A stretch of 36,685 bases of DNA from a virus. Both the position numbers and the translations under genes were made by a program. Shown here in pieces: positions 12,793 through 19,575 of this stretch; the stretch's first letter is position 1; the number at the start of each line of letters is the position of its first letter. The stretch spans positions 1 to 36,685 of IMG/VR virus record IMGVR_UViG_3300005337_000035. The stretch is one strand, 5' to 3'. The notes below the pieces were generated by a model. That model did not search any database. It was not told the DNA's origin and saw only the letters and a program-made list of their open reading frames with translations.

Positions 12793-12798
12793 TTAGGC
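12793..12798 (+). promoter_or_regulatory. -10 box for epimerase gene
   Basis: TAGGCT within AGTTAGGCTGT, the same 11 bases found before the XRE gene at 9318. Leader carries GAGGGAGAAAC before ATG 12826. Confidence 0.55.
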
Positions 12799-12825
12799 TG
12801 TTCGCAACGTTGACGAGGGAGAAAC

Positions 12826-13641
12826 ATGAGAGTTGCAGTGACCGGCTCGGCCGGCTTCATCGGAACAGCAACGAAGGCGGCATTGGAGGCGGCGGGTCAC
12901 GAGGTCATCCCGTTCGACCGGGTTGACGGCAATGACATCCTCGGCGACCTGTCGGGCTTGGAAGGCGCCGACCGGGTGCTGCACTTGGCCGGGGTGCTGG
13001 GCACCTCGGAGCTGTTCGACACGGCCGAAGAGGCTATCGAGATCAACATCACGGGAACGCTGCGGATCCTGCAGTGGTGCAAGGAGAACGGTGCCGGCTA
13101 CACCGGCGTGACGCTGCCGACCGCGTTCTACGGCGTCTACAGCATCACGAAGCACGCCGCGACAGCGTTCGCCACCGCCTGGCACCGGGCATACGGGGTG
13201 CCGACGTCCACTGTCATCGCGTTCAACGTGTACGGCCAGGGCCAGAAGTGGGGTCCGGGGCATCCGCAGAAGTTCGTGCCCACGTTCGCCACCAGGGCGT
13301 GGATGGGGCTGCCGCTGCAGATCTGGGGCGACGGCACGCAGACCATGGATGTGGTGTCGACGGGCGACCTGGCCCGCATGTTCGCCGAGGCGGTCAACCA
13401 CGACGATGATGTCGTGTTCGACGCTGGCTGTGGCTTGGAGATCAGCGTCATCGACTTCGCGAACTACGTGAACAAGATGACCGGTAACGAGGCCGACGTG
13501 GAGTTCCTGCCGATGCGTATCGGTGAGACCCCGACGCGCATCAAGGCCATCGGGCGGGGCTGGGATCGGCTGGACTGGAAGCCGGAACTGAACTGGGAAG
13601 ATGTTGACGCAGCGATCGAGTGGTACAAGGACAAGGTGTAG
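12826..13641 (+). CDS. NAD-dependent epimerase/dehydratase (SDR)
   Basis: 271 residues. Rossmann signature TGSAGFIG (6-13), NAD-binding continuation (VLHLAGV, about 51-57) and the catalytic Y105-SITK-K109 motif of extended short-chain dehydrogenases that act on nucleotide sugars. NVYGQGQKWGPGHP and the C-terminal GRGWDRLDWKPE stretch fit UDP- or dTDP-sugar epimerases. It likely supplies the activated sugar for the neighbouring glycosyltransferases. At 271 residues it is somewhat shorter than the usual 310-340. The stop TAG is followed at once by a TAGGCT box. Confidence 0.85.
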   Translation: MRVAVTGSAGFIGTATKAALEAAGHEVIPFDRVDGNDILGDLSGLEGADRVLHLAGVLGTSELFDTAEEAIEINITGTLRILQWCKENGAGYTGVTLPTAFYGVYSITKHAATAFATAWHRAYGVPTSTVIAFNVYGQGQKWGPGHPQKFVPTFATRAWMGLPLQIWGDGTQTMDVVSTGDLARMFAEAVNHDDDVVFDAGCGLEISVIDFANYVNKMTGNEADVEFLPMRIGETPTRIKAIGRGWDRLDWKPELNWEDVDAAIEWYKDKV

Positions 13642-13731
13642 TAGGCTAGTTCTGCGCTAGGCAACCAGCTGCACTGCTTGCCCATGTTGGTTCTTGAAGG
13701 CCCACCGTCGCCTCCCCTTCGGTGGGCCTTC
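13642..13731 (+). ncRNA. Possible small RNA between epimerase and terminator
   Basis: TAGGCT (13642-13647) begins right after the stop codon TAG (13639-13641). A transcript from about 13654 would hold a GGCAA/TTGCC hairpin (13661-13682) and end at the strong terminator. No open frame of substance. The arrangement copies that of the other small RNA units, but the -10 context differs, so it may simply be the 3' UTR of the epimerase gene. Confidence 0.3.
13696..13731. terminator. Bidirectional terminator
   Basis: GAAGGCCCACCG (13696-13707) pairs perfectly with CGGTGGGCCTTC (13720-13731), loop of 12. It lies between convergent genes and overlaps the stop codon of the minus-strand XRE gene by two bases. 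Confidence 0.85.
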
Positions 13732-14068
13732 AGCCATTCAGCAGGTCGCACACCTGCGTGCCGGTGACCTGGGCAATGTCTTGCAGGGTGCCGATGGAGA
13801 CGCCCTGCTTGCCGGATTCCAGGTTGGTGATCGTTCCCCTGGTGCGCTTGATCGCGGCGGCCAGGTCAACCTGGCGCATCCCTGCCGCGAGGCGCGCCTG
13901 GCGCACGTTGATGTGCAGGCGCGGGAAGCGGTTGTGCGTGTCTGCGGGGAACGAGTCGTACGGGTCCCGCTGGCTGCTGCGGACCGGGTCGGTGCGGTCA
14001 ACTGGTTGTACCGTAACAATATCTTCTGCTGCAATAGTTGCTGGTACAACAAACGGGTTAGGGATCAT
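13730..14068 (-). CDS. XRE regulator
   Basis: 112 residues from ATG 14068, preceded by GGGAGGCCCT; an in-frame ATG at 14095 is rejected because that site would be wasted. N-terminal 45 residues are disordered-looking. The C-terminal half is a helix-turn-helix: LHINVRQARLAAGMRQVDLA, AIKRTRGTITNLESGKQGVS, then a helix ending in QVCDLLNG. Its own TAGGAT promoter lies upstream, which separates it from the long sugar operon. It may regulate the glycosylation genes (inference). Confidence 0.8.
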   Translation of the reverse strand: MIPNPFVVPATIAAEDIVTVQPVDRTDPVRSSQRDPYDSFPADTHNRFPRLHINVRQARLAAGMRQVDLAAAIKRTRGTITNLESGKQGVSIGTLQDIAQVTGTQVCDLLNG

Positions 14069-14098
14069 AGGGCCTCCCAGCCTTAGGTTTGTCACACC

Positions 14099-14104
14099 AT
14101 CCTA
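14099..14104 (-). promoter_or_regulatory. -10 box TAGGAT for the XRE gene
   Basis: Minus-strand TAGGAT, a perfect TAGRRT box, 31 bases upstream of ATG 14068. No -35 box evident. Confidence 0.5.
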
Positions 14105-14124
14105 AGAGGTGATCATGCGGGGAG

Positions 14125-14409
14125 CTAGTCGCAGTCCACATCTTCGGCGTCGGCGAAGAAGCTGAAACTGACCTGCATCCGCAGGCCCAACCCGGCCGCC
14201 CAGTGCTCCGCTTTGCGGATCGACATGTTGCCACGGGACTGCTCCATCGCATAGACCGCGTCGTGGCTGACCGGCGGATCCATGGCCTCCCCGACTTCCC
14301 GCTGCGTCATGCCGAGCAGCTCCCGATGCCGCGTCAGCATGCGGCGCACCTCATCGGTCAACTCCCCCACCGGGAACGGTGGCGGCCCCTGCGCCTTCCT
14401 CCACACCAT
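14125..14409 (-). CDS. Mini-XRE regulator
   Basis: 94 residues from ATG 14409, overlapping the stop of the upstream glycosyltransferase gene by one base (TGATG). The helix-turn-helix covers about 22-75: EVRRMLTRHRELLGMTQREV, HDAVYAMEQSRGNMSIRKAE. A hydrophobic strand (LGLRMQVSFSFF) and an acidic tail follow. The strand after the fold is shared with the genes at 10769, 27105 and 27340. The ORF can be read into the upstream gene, but coupling defines the start. Confidence 0.8.
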   Translation of the reverse strand: MVWRKAQGPPPFPVGELTDEVRRMLTRHRELLGMTQREVGEAMDPPVSHDAVYAMEQSRGNMSIRKAEHWAAGLGLRMQVSFSFFADAEDVDCD

Positions 14410-15008
14410 CAAGCATCCCCTTGGCCGGGCTTGCCGGAAGAGTTCATGCCGTGCAGGTGCCACTTCCAGGTGCGTTCTGGCAGGTGGGTGATGTGGTGGT
14501 TCCACTGCACCGCATACTCCGACATGCGCAGCACGAAGATCCAGTCATCGTTCAAGCAGGCCGCCGTGGCACCTTCGCCTGCGGTGGGGAAGCCGCCGGC
14601 CGCGATGGCGGCGCCCCTTCGAACCATGACCGTGGTGGTGGTGTGGTGCGGTGTCGCCGGGTTGAACGGCTTACCGAAGTGCCCCGACTTGGCAAAGGGG
14701 TCCGGGCCGCCGACGGGTTCAAACCACGAGTAGGCCAGGATGCAGTCAAGATCGGCATCCATGACCTGCTCCAGTTTCTGCAGGTGGGTGGGGAGGAACT
14801 CGTCATCACTGTCGAGAAGTGCCACGTACCTGCCCGAAGCTGCCCGCAGCCCTTTCTGCTTCGCCCACCCGGCGCCCCGGCGTTCCGTGTCGAGGATGAC
14901 GATCACTTCATCCGGCTGCCTGGTCTGGCTGCGCACCGAAGCTAATGCCCGGTCAAGCATCCGGCCCACCCTTGCGGGGTGGGCCGGGATTACAACGCTG
15001 ATAGTCAC
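14409..15008 (-). CDS. GT2 family glycosyltransferase
   Basis: 199 residues from GTG 15008. Classic GT-A start (TISVVIPAHPARVGRMLDRA, SVRSQTRQPDEVIVI) and the metal-binding D66-S-D68-D69 in YVALLDSDDEFLP. GGFPTAGEGATAACLNDDW gives the acceptor-side acidic residues. Shorter than many GT2 enzymes but the core is complete. It is followed directly by an XRE gene. Donor and acceptor unknown. Confidence 0.85.
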   Translation of the reverse strand: MTISVVIPAHPARVGRMLDRALASVRSQTRQPDEVIVILDTERRGAGWAKQKGLRAASGRYVALLDSDDEFLPTHLQKLEQVMDADLDCILAYSWFEPVGGPDPFAKSGHFGKPFNPATPHHTTTTVMVRRGAAIAAGGFPTAGEGATAACLNDDWIFVLRMSEYAVQWNHHITHLPERTWKWHLHGMNSSGKPGQGDA

Positions 15009-15012
15009 GTGA

Positions 15013-15240
15013 TCAATCTATCGGAGGACTCATGCGGGAGAGGCGCCACTTGCAGAACAGGTATGGCGTAATGGTGGCGCTGGCAAGGAAGCCGAATATC
15101 ACCAAGAACGTCGGGATCCCGAAGAAGATCCACACCAGGGTGGCGGGAACAGCGAGGCAGGCCAGGATAAGGGTCATTCCGCCTGACATGTCACGGCCCA
15201 CTTCGAGGTTGTTGCGCCGGTCCCATTCCTTGTCGATCAT
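15013..15240 (-). CDS. Small two-helix membrane protein
   Basis: 75 residues from ATG 15240, coupled by ATGA to the gene upstream. A charged N-terminus (IDKEWDRRNNLEVGRDM) precedes two hydrophobic segments (about 21-42 and 44-61) rich in Ile, Leu, Val and Phe. C-terminus basic then polar (CKWRLSRMSPPID). Membrane role in the sugar operon unknown; it could anchor or transport. Confidence 0.7.
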   Translation of the reverse strand: MIDKEWDRRNNLEVGRDMSGGMTLILACLAVPATLVWIFFGIPTFLVIFGFLASATITPYLFCKWRLSRMSPPID

Positions 15241-15575
15241 TCGTCGTCTCCGATGCCTGTGAAGGCGGGGCATTCGGGGGTGTGGTCAACCACGGACCCC
15301 ACGATCGACGCGGCGTCCACGGGGAACGGCACGATCGCCGCCGAGCTGCACGGCATGTGGACCAGGGCGGCTTGGCCGTCGGCTGCCTGGTCGATGTGGT
15401 AGCTGCCCATGATGCCAGTCAGGTAGTCCACCTGCGCCTGGCCCCAGGATAGGAACAGCGACCGGGCGAGGGTGTGGGCCACGTCGGGCAGGTCGTCGAG
15501 GTTGCCGAAGGTGTCTTTGTAGCCCTGCAGCCCGGCGAGCAGGGTTTCGGTGAACTTGTCGCCGACGCTGGTCAC
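15237..15575 (-). CDS. Hypothetical protein
   Basis: 112 residues from GTG 15575, overlapping the RHH gene stop (GTGA). Helical N-terminal half (FTETLLAGLQGYKDTFGNLD, LARSLFLSWGQAQVDYLTGI) and a less ordered C-terminus with two Cys. No family recognised. Confidence 0.65.
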   Translation of the reverse strand: MTSVGDKFTETLLAGLQGYKDTFGNLDDLPDVAHTLARSLFLSWGQAQVDYLTGIMGSYHIDQAADGQAALVHMPCSSAAIVPFPVDAASIVGSVVDHTPECPAFTGIGDDE

Positions 15576-15781
15576 AGGAACTTCACCTCACTTTCCATTC
15601 CGCCGGGGCGGACAAGGACCAACCTGGACCCGTTCGCCATTTCCGCTTCGAGGTAGGCGTACATCTGCAGGGCGCGGTTGACGCAGTCCGTCTTCGTCAG
15701 CCCTGACGTGCGGGCCACTTCTTCCAGGGCTGTGACGGCTTTGGGACTCAGGTTCATGGTGATCCTGGCCGAGCTGGTCAT
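15572..15781 (-). CDS. Ribbon-helix-helix DNA-binding protein
   Basis: 69 residues, starting by ATGA overlap. The first strand ARITMNLSPK, helix A VTALEEVARTSG, turn LTKTDCVNRALQMYAYLEAE fit the Arc/CopG/MetJ fold, which binds DNA as a dimer through the strand. The C-terminal tail (SRLVLVRPGGMESEVKFL) resembles RHH proteins found in actinobacteria. It could regulate the operon it lies in. No toxin partner is evident nearby. Confidence 0.8.
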   Translation of the reverse strand: MTSSARITMNLSPKAVTALEEVARTSGLTKTDCVNRALQMYAYLEAEMANGSRLVLVRPGGMESEVKFL

Positions 15782-16029
15782 GCCGCATCTTCCTCAAAGT
15801 TGGCTGACAGTTCGCAGTTGTCGGGGCAGCAGAAGTGCGGCACGGCAACCTTGCCCAGGTTCTTTACCACCTTGCACCAGGTCCAGTAGTGGCCCTGGTT
15901 GGAGTTGCCGGTGTGATGCTTGCACCGTGCGCACACGGTGCAGCGGCAGACGAAGGTGCCGTCCGGGCCCATGTAGACCGGCGCCGGTGGGGGTGCATCG
16001 CAGCCGGGGGCGTTGGTGGGGATGTTCAT
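15778..16029 (-). CDS. Cys/His-rich protein
   Basis: 83 residues, coupled by ATGA on both sides. CRCTVCARCKHHTGNSNQG, then WTWCK and HFCCPDNCEL give ten Cys and several His in the core, enough for two zinc sites. N-terminus Pro-rich (GCDAPPPAPVYMGP). Probably a small zinc-binding protein. Function unknown. Confidence 0.7.
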   Translation of the reverse strand: MNIPTNAPGCDAPPPAPVYMGPDGTFVCRCTVCARCKHHTGNSNQGHYWTWCKVVKNLGKVAVPHFCCPDNCELSANFEEDAA

Positions 16030-16343
16030 GTCGTGGGCTCCTTGGTGACCCAGGTGCGAGCCATGACGACCTTCGGCCAGACGCGGTACACCTCAACGGT
16101 GGGTCCGTCGTCCCAGGGGCATTCGTTTTCCTGGTTTTCGGTCAGTCCTGCCTGCCAGTCGATGCTCCAGAAAGTGCCGTCGGCGATGCGTTCGATGATG
16201 GTGCTGATGCTTTGGTGCCAATCGCCACAGTCGCCCTCCTCCTGGGAGATGTGCATCCACTCCCCGTTCTCCGAAAGGTCGTTTGCGTCGAGTTGAACCA
16301 GTTCCTCGGCCAGGTCACTGTTGATGGTCAACTTCTCGGTCAT
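16026..16343 (-). CDS. Acidic hypothetical protein
   Basis: 105 residues from ATG 16343, directly after the previous stop, with GGGGAGG seven bases upstream inside the preceding gene. Acidic and Trp-rich (DLSENGEWMHISQEEGDCGD; TFWSIDWQAG). The C-terminal end is a predicted beta-sheet (VEVYRVWPKVVMARTWV). No recognised family. Confidence 0.65.
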   Translation of the reverse strand: MTEKLTINSDLAEELVQLDANDLSENGEWMHISQEEGDCGDWHQSISTIIERIADGTFWSIDWQAGLTENQENECPWDDGPTVEVYRVWPKVVMARTWVTKEPTT

Positions 16344-16433
16344 TTAGAACCCTCCCCACTGTCGGGCCAGCATGAACAGCCCGAACATCCAGACGATCAA
16401 ACCTAGGATGATGAGCCGCTGCAGGAGTATCAC
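16344..16433 (-). CDS. 29-residue single-span membrane peptide
   Basis: GTG 16433 to TAA 16344, with GAGG nine bases before the start. After MILLQR it is almost wholly hydrophobic (LIILGLIVWMFGLFML) and ends ARQWGGF. The longer ORF in this frame runs back through the next gene and is not supported. Third of three micro-membrane proteins in a row. Confidence 0.5.
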   Translation of the reverse strand: MILLQRLIILGLIVWMFGLFMLARQWGGF

Positions 16434-16444
16434 GGCCAGCTGCC

Positions 16445-16618
16445 TCACTTGCCGGCCTTGCCGGTCAGCTGCGCGATGCGGGTTTCCTTGGCCCAGATCA
16501 CGCACCACGCCAGGGCAACCAGTAGGCTCAGGCCACCTTTCATCCATTCCCCGAGGGCCAGCCATCCGAGGGCCAGGATGGTGAACACCACGATGATGGC
16601 GATGATTGCTTTCTTCAT
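16445..16618 (-). CDS. 57-residue membrane protein
   Basis: ATG 16618 is preceded by AAGGGGAGATC, a strong site; stop TGA 16445. Two hydrophobic segments (about 4-21 AIIAIIVVFTILALGWLA and 27-41 GGLSLLVALAWCVIW) with a basic C-terminus (KETRIAQLTGKAGK). The clean ribosome binding site makes it convincing. Role unknown. Confidence 0.7.
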   Translation of the reverse strand: MKKAIIAIIVVFTILALGWLALGEWMKGGLSLLVALAWCVIWAKETRIAQLTGKAGK

Positions 16619-16633
16619 GATCTCCCCTTGGCG

Positions 16634-16741
16634 TTAGTGGCGCTGGGCTGCGATTTCGGCTGCGCCGACTGCGATGAGCAGCAGAATCACGACGAACATG
16701 ATCGCTGCACAGCCGATACCTCCGCGCTGAGTGCTAGGCAT
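16634..16741 (-). CDS. 35-residue single-span membrane peptide
   Basis: ATG 16741 with GGGGAGGCA directly before it; stop TAA 16634. MPSTQRGGIGCAAIM leads into a hydrophobic segment (FVVILLLIAVGAA) and a short polar end (EIAAQRH). First of the three micro-membrane genes, placed just after the DUF616-type gene. Confidence 0.65.
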   Translation of the reverse strand: MPSTQRGGIGCAAIMFVVILLLIAVGAAEIAAQRH

Positions 16742-16750
16742 TGCCTCCCC

Positions 16751-17443
16751 TTACTTCAAATGGTGGCCGAGGTGTGTCCAGGAGTCTTCTCCGTCGTGCC
16801 ACGGCAGCCGATAATCCCACCTATCAGCCTGGCTAGCAAGGTGGAGGAGGACGGGCAGGCTGACCTGGTCCTGGTGGCTGCGGGTGATGCACTCCCACCA
16901 CCAGTCACCCATCAACTTGTCGACCCATTCCACCCCGTTGCGACGGATATAGAAGCCGGTGGCGATCAGGCCGAAGTGGTCGGGGTGCCCGATCCCTGCA
17001 TAGTAGGCAGACTGGGCAAGGATGTGCGGGGCTTCATCGGCGTACCGTGGCAGCAGCGAAGAGTAGGCCGCTTCGTCGTAGATGCAGTCACGCCACGGAT
17101 GGCGCATCACCGCCAGGTCCAGGTCCGCGATGGCGGCGATGCATTTACCAATGAACCATGGACCCTCTTCGGTGATCGTCATCGAAGCATCCAGCCAGAT
17201 CGTCGTGTCGAATTCGCCCAGCCCGGCATGCATCTTCCAGAACTTGTGGTTCAGCATCGGCCCGGTCCGCTCCGGCTTGCCGAGCAGCGTCGCGATGCTG
17301 TGCTGCGCCACCCGCACCTCCCAACCGGGCGCTTTCAGGTTCGGATCATCGGTGTACATGATCGCCGGGCACGGCAGGTCATGGGGCAGCGGCGGTGCAT
17401 CGTTGTAGCCGCCGTAGATCGCCGAATAGATAGCGATACTCAC
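16751..17443 (-). CDS. DUF616/TOD1-like glycosyltransferase
   Basis: 230 residues from GTG 17443 (GTGA overlap). IYSAIYGGYND (5-15), MYTDDPNLKAPGWEV (29-43), LNHKFWKMH (64-72), the metal-binding-type WLDAS (83-87) and HPWRDCIYDEAAY match the pattern of DUF616 proteins, predicted GT-A glycosyltransferases. These enzymes usually act on surface or protein-linked sugars. It is coupled to an XRE gene. Acceptor unknown. Confidence 0.75.
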   Translation of the reverse strand: MSIAIYSAIYGGYNDAPPLPHDLPCPAIMYTDDPNLKAPGWEVRVAQHSIATLLGKPERTGPMLNHKFWKMHAGLGEFDTTIWLDASMTITEEGPWFIGKCIAAIADLDLAVMRHPWRDCIYDEAAYSSLLPRYADEAPHILAQSAYYAGIGHPDHFGLIATGFYIRRNGVEWVDKLMGDWWWECITRSHQDQVSLPVLLHLASQADRWDYRLPWHDGEDSWTHLGHHLK

Positions 17444-17841
17444 CGCTGCCCTTTCCGCTTCGAAGGCTTCTTCCGGGTCTTGCGGGGAGTGTCGCGCGTC
17501 GCTTCCCGGCGGGCAGCGGCCTGCACCATCGCCGGGTTGCGTCGCCGCTCCTCATCGGACTCGTCGACCCACATCCGCACATCGGTCAGGTAGGGAGTCA
17601 TGGTGAACTCGAACCTGACGATCTCGGCATACTGCAGGAACCGGTAGAACGGGATGTTGCCGCCGTTCTCCCAGTACCCGATGGTTGACGCGGCGACAGT
17701 GCTGGTCGGGGTCGACATGTAGCGGGCCACGGCAGCCTGCGACATGCCCAGCTCGATACGCCGGTTACGCAGGGCGTCGATGAAGCCGGCGGCCAGCTCC
17801 TCGTAGGCGAAGTCGTTCAACGGCTCCAGTGGCTGTGTCAT
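17440..17841 (-). CDS. XRE regulator with basic tail
   Basis: 133 residues from ATG 17841, overlapping the methyltransferase stop (ATGA). The helix-turn-helix spans about 20-75 (GFIDALRNRRIELGMSQAAV, ASTIGYWENGGNIPFYRFLQ). A strand (RFEFTMTPYL) and a long, very basic tail (RDTPRKTRKKPSKRKGQR) follow, which may add non-specific DNA contact. It lies inside the sugar operon. Confidence 0.8.
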   Translation of the reverse strand: MTQPLEPLNDFAYEELAAGFIDALRNRRIELGMSQAAVARYMSTPTSTVAASTIGYWENGGNIPFYRFLQYAEIVRFEFTMTPYLTDVRMWVDESDEERRRNPAMVQAAARREATRDTPRKTRKKPSKRKGQR

Positions 17842-18518
17842 GACGCCTGCTCCAGCCAGGCCCGGACCATGCTGAACGCCTCTTCGGGGTCGATGGCGTC
17901 GGCGCGGGTGAGGATCTCGTTGGGGACCGGCATGTAGTCGCAGATCATGTCCCAGGCGATTTCGCGCTCCGGGTGCACGCTGTGGTCCAGGCTGTTGGGG
18001 AACACGAGCAGCTTGCCGCAGGGCTGCACGTCAACGAGGTGCATCTGCATGGTCGGCCGGCGTTCCTGCAGCAGGCCCCAGATCTTCCACGTGTCCCCGG
18101 CCCACGCGCCTTCGTGAGCGTCCCTGGTGGCCTCGTAGTTGTTCCTCGGCAGCACGTCGTCGAAGCAGATGATGGTGCGCGGCCCGGCGAGTGTCTCCGC
18201 GCCGAGGAAGTCCTGCCACACGTCTTCGATGAGGTGGCTTCCGTCGATGAGCACCAGGTCCAGTTCGGACTCATCGGTTTCCGGGTTGACGAAGTCGGGC
18301 ACGTGGACGTGGAAGAAGTCGTACGAGGTGCACTCGTACAGCCCGACGCGCAGTCCACCGACGTGCATCGCGTTGCTGGTGTCGATGTCTACCCCGGCAA
18401 TCTTGCCGGCGTGCGGCAGGGCCAGCTCCAGCGACTTGCCTGCCTGGACACCGATTTCCAGGTAGACGCGCGGCTTCGTGATCTCGTACAGCTTGGCTAG
18501 GAATTCGTAGTGATCCAT
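17838..18518 (-). CDS. SAM-dependent methyltransferase (class I)
   Basis: 226 residues from ATG 18518, six bases after GGGAGG. Motif I is VYLEIGVQAGKSLELA (18-33), the acidic end of strand 2 is AGVDIDTS (41-48) and DLVLIDGSHLIEDV (87-100) is the post-motif region seen in TylF/Methyltransf_24 enzymes that methylate sugars or hydroxyls. A longer ORF extends upstream through other genes and is not supported. In this context methylation of a sugar is likely (inference). Confidence 0.85.
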   Translation of the reverse strand: MDHYEFLAKLYEITKPRVYLEIGVQAGKSLELALPHAGKIAGVDIDTSNAMHVGGLRVGLYECTSYDFFHVHVPDFVNPETDESELDLVLIDGSHLIEDVWQDFLGAETLAGPRTIICFDDVLPRNNYEATRDAHEGAWAGDTWKIWGLLQERRPTMQMHLVDVQPCGKLLVFPNSLDHSVHPEREIAWDMICDYMPVPNEILTRADAIDPEEAFSMVRAWLEQAS

Positions 18519-18520
18519 AA

Positions 18521-18850
18521 TCATCCTCCCGGGCGCCAGGGCAGCGCCAGTCCATCCCCGGCGAGCCGGGGAATAATGTGCAGATGTAGATGAAACACCG
18601 TCTGCGTTGCCTCGGCACCCGCAGAGGTGATGATGTTGAACGGCGGCCGGGCCAACTCCCCAGCCCGCGCCATGGCCTGACCGGCGATGTGCGGCGACTC
18701 CGAAGCATCCCGGATGTGCGCGGTTGGGATGACGAGCAGGTGCCCGTCGGTGACCGGGTTGAGCGGGACGATCGCGATTGCGTCGACCCATTGGCGGACG
18801 ACCGTGGCCGGTTCGGTGCCAGCGATGATGGCGCAGAAGACGCAGCTCAT
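18521..18850 (-). CDS. HIT family nucleotide hydrolase/transferase
   Basis: 109 residues from ATG 18850 (ATGA overlap). CVFC (3-6) with H45 and the H87-L-H89-L-H91 active site in HLHLHIIPR form a full HIT domain, with SAGAEATQTVFH before it. HIT proteins cleave or transfer nucleoside phosphates, and the GalT branch acts on nucleotide sugars. Between a GT2 gene and a methyltransferase it may release or recycle nucleotides in sugar transfer (inference). All key residues are intact. Confidence 0.85.
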   Translation of the reverse strand: MSCVFCAIIAGTEPATVVRQWVDAIAIVPLNPVTDGHLLVIPTAHIRDASESPHIAGQAMARAGELARPPFNIITSAGAEATQTVFHLHLHIIPRLAGDGLALPWRPGG

Positions 18851-19542
18851 CCTCCCGGCCACCATCTGATGGGGCCCCAGATTGATTCGTATGTTGCCCG
18901 GTCCCGCCCGGCCTGCTCAGCCAAGGCGCCAACAGTGGTGCTGTTAGCCCTGGTGTTCTGCACTTCGTAGCCGCTGATGAGCACCGTGCCACCGGTGACC
19001 CTGGCCCGCATGTCGATGTCGGTGTCTCCGAACCACCAGCGCAGATCCTCGTTGGCCAGTGGGCCAGTGGGACCGATGATGAACGCCCAGCCCTGCAGCC
19101 GGTCACCGACGTGGCGAATGGGGGCGGTAAGGTGATACCAGCCACGCTGGGGGCCGCCCGAACTCCCCGCCACGGCGCCGGTGGTCTTCATCGCCGATTC
19201 GACCGCGTCGAACCAGCCGACGGGGACGATAGCGTCGTCGTTGAGGACCGCGACCCAGGCTTCCTCGCCCTCGTTGACCAGGGCGAAGTCTCTGGCCTTG
19301 CGGATGCCTTCGTTCCACAGGAAGGACAGGTTGGGAGGCTGCATCGGGCGGTGCAACTTGCAGAAGAAGGTGTCGCTTGTCGAGGTCTCCATGACGTCGC
19401 AGATGTGTTCAACGGCGATGGCGTCGAGTTCCTTGTCGCCGTTGTTGACGATGATGATGCCGTCGACTTGGCCGGCGATGGATTCGATGCAGCGGATCAG
19501 GTCGTCGGGGCGGTTTCTGGTGGGGATGACAGCGAAACGCAT
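18847..19542 (-). CDS. GT2-like glycosyltransferase
   Basis: 231 residues. FAVIPTRNRPDDLIRCIESI (3-22), VDGIIIVNNGD (26-36), LWNEGIRKARD (75-85) and VLNDDAIVP (99-107, N101-D102-D103) form a GT-A fold with an NDD in place of the usual DxD. WWFGDTDIDMRAR adds the second acidic site. It starts the long minus-strand sugar operon. ATG 19542 has a -10 box six bases upstream and no Shine-Dalgarno, so it is probably leaderless. Confidence 0.8.
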   Translation of the reverse strand: MRFAVIPTRNRPDDLIRCIESIAGQVDGIIIVNNGDKELDAIAVEHICDVMETSTSDTFFCKLHRPMQPPNLSFLWNEGIRKARDFALVNEGEEAWVAVLNDDAIVPVGWFDAVESAMKTTGAVAGSSGGPQRGWYHLTAPIRHVGDRLQGWAFIIGPTGPLANEDLRWWFGDTDIDMRARVTGGTVLISGYEVQNTRANSTTVGALAEQAGRDRATYESIWGPIRWWPGG

Positions 19543-19548
19543 CCCCGG

Positions 19549-19554
19549 AGTGTA
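19549..19554 (-). promoter_or_regulatory. -10 box of the sugar operon
   Basis: Minus-strand TACACT, six bases before ATG 19542, no Shine-Dalgarno. It lies in the 33-base gap after the glycine-rich tail gene. Genes from 19542 to about 14125 follow with overlaps or tiny gaps. Confidence 0.45.
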
Positions 19555-19575
19555 ACAGCCAGACTGGTGATCTAT

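Noticed and set aside
16344-16565. 73-codon ORF ending at the 29-residue peptide
   Set aside because: Its first half is the shadow of the 57-residue gene; only the part from GTG 16433 follows a ribosome binding site.
17838-19145. 435-codon reading of the methyltransferase ORF
   Set aside because: It would run out of frame across the HIT and GT2 genes, which are complete and coupled. The start at 18518 has a proper ribosome binding site.
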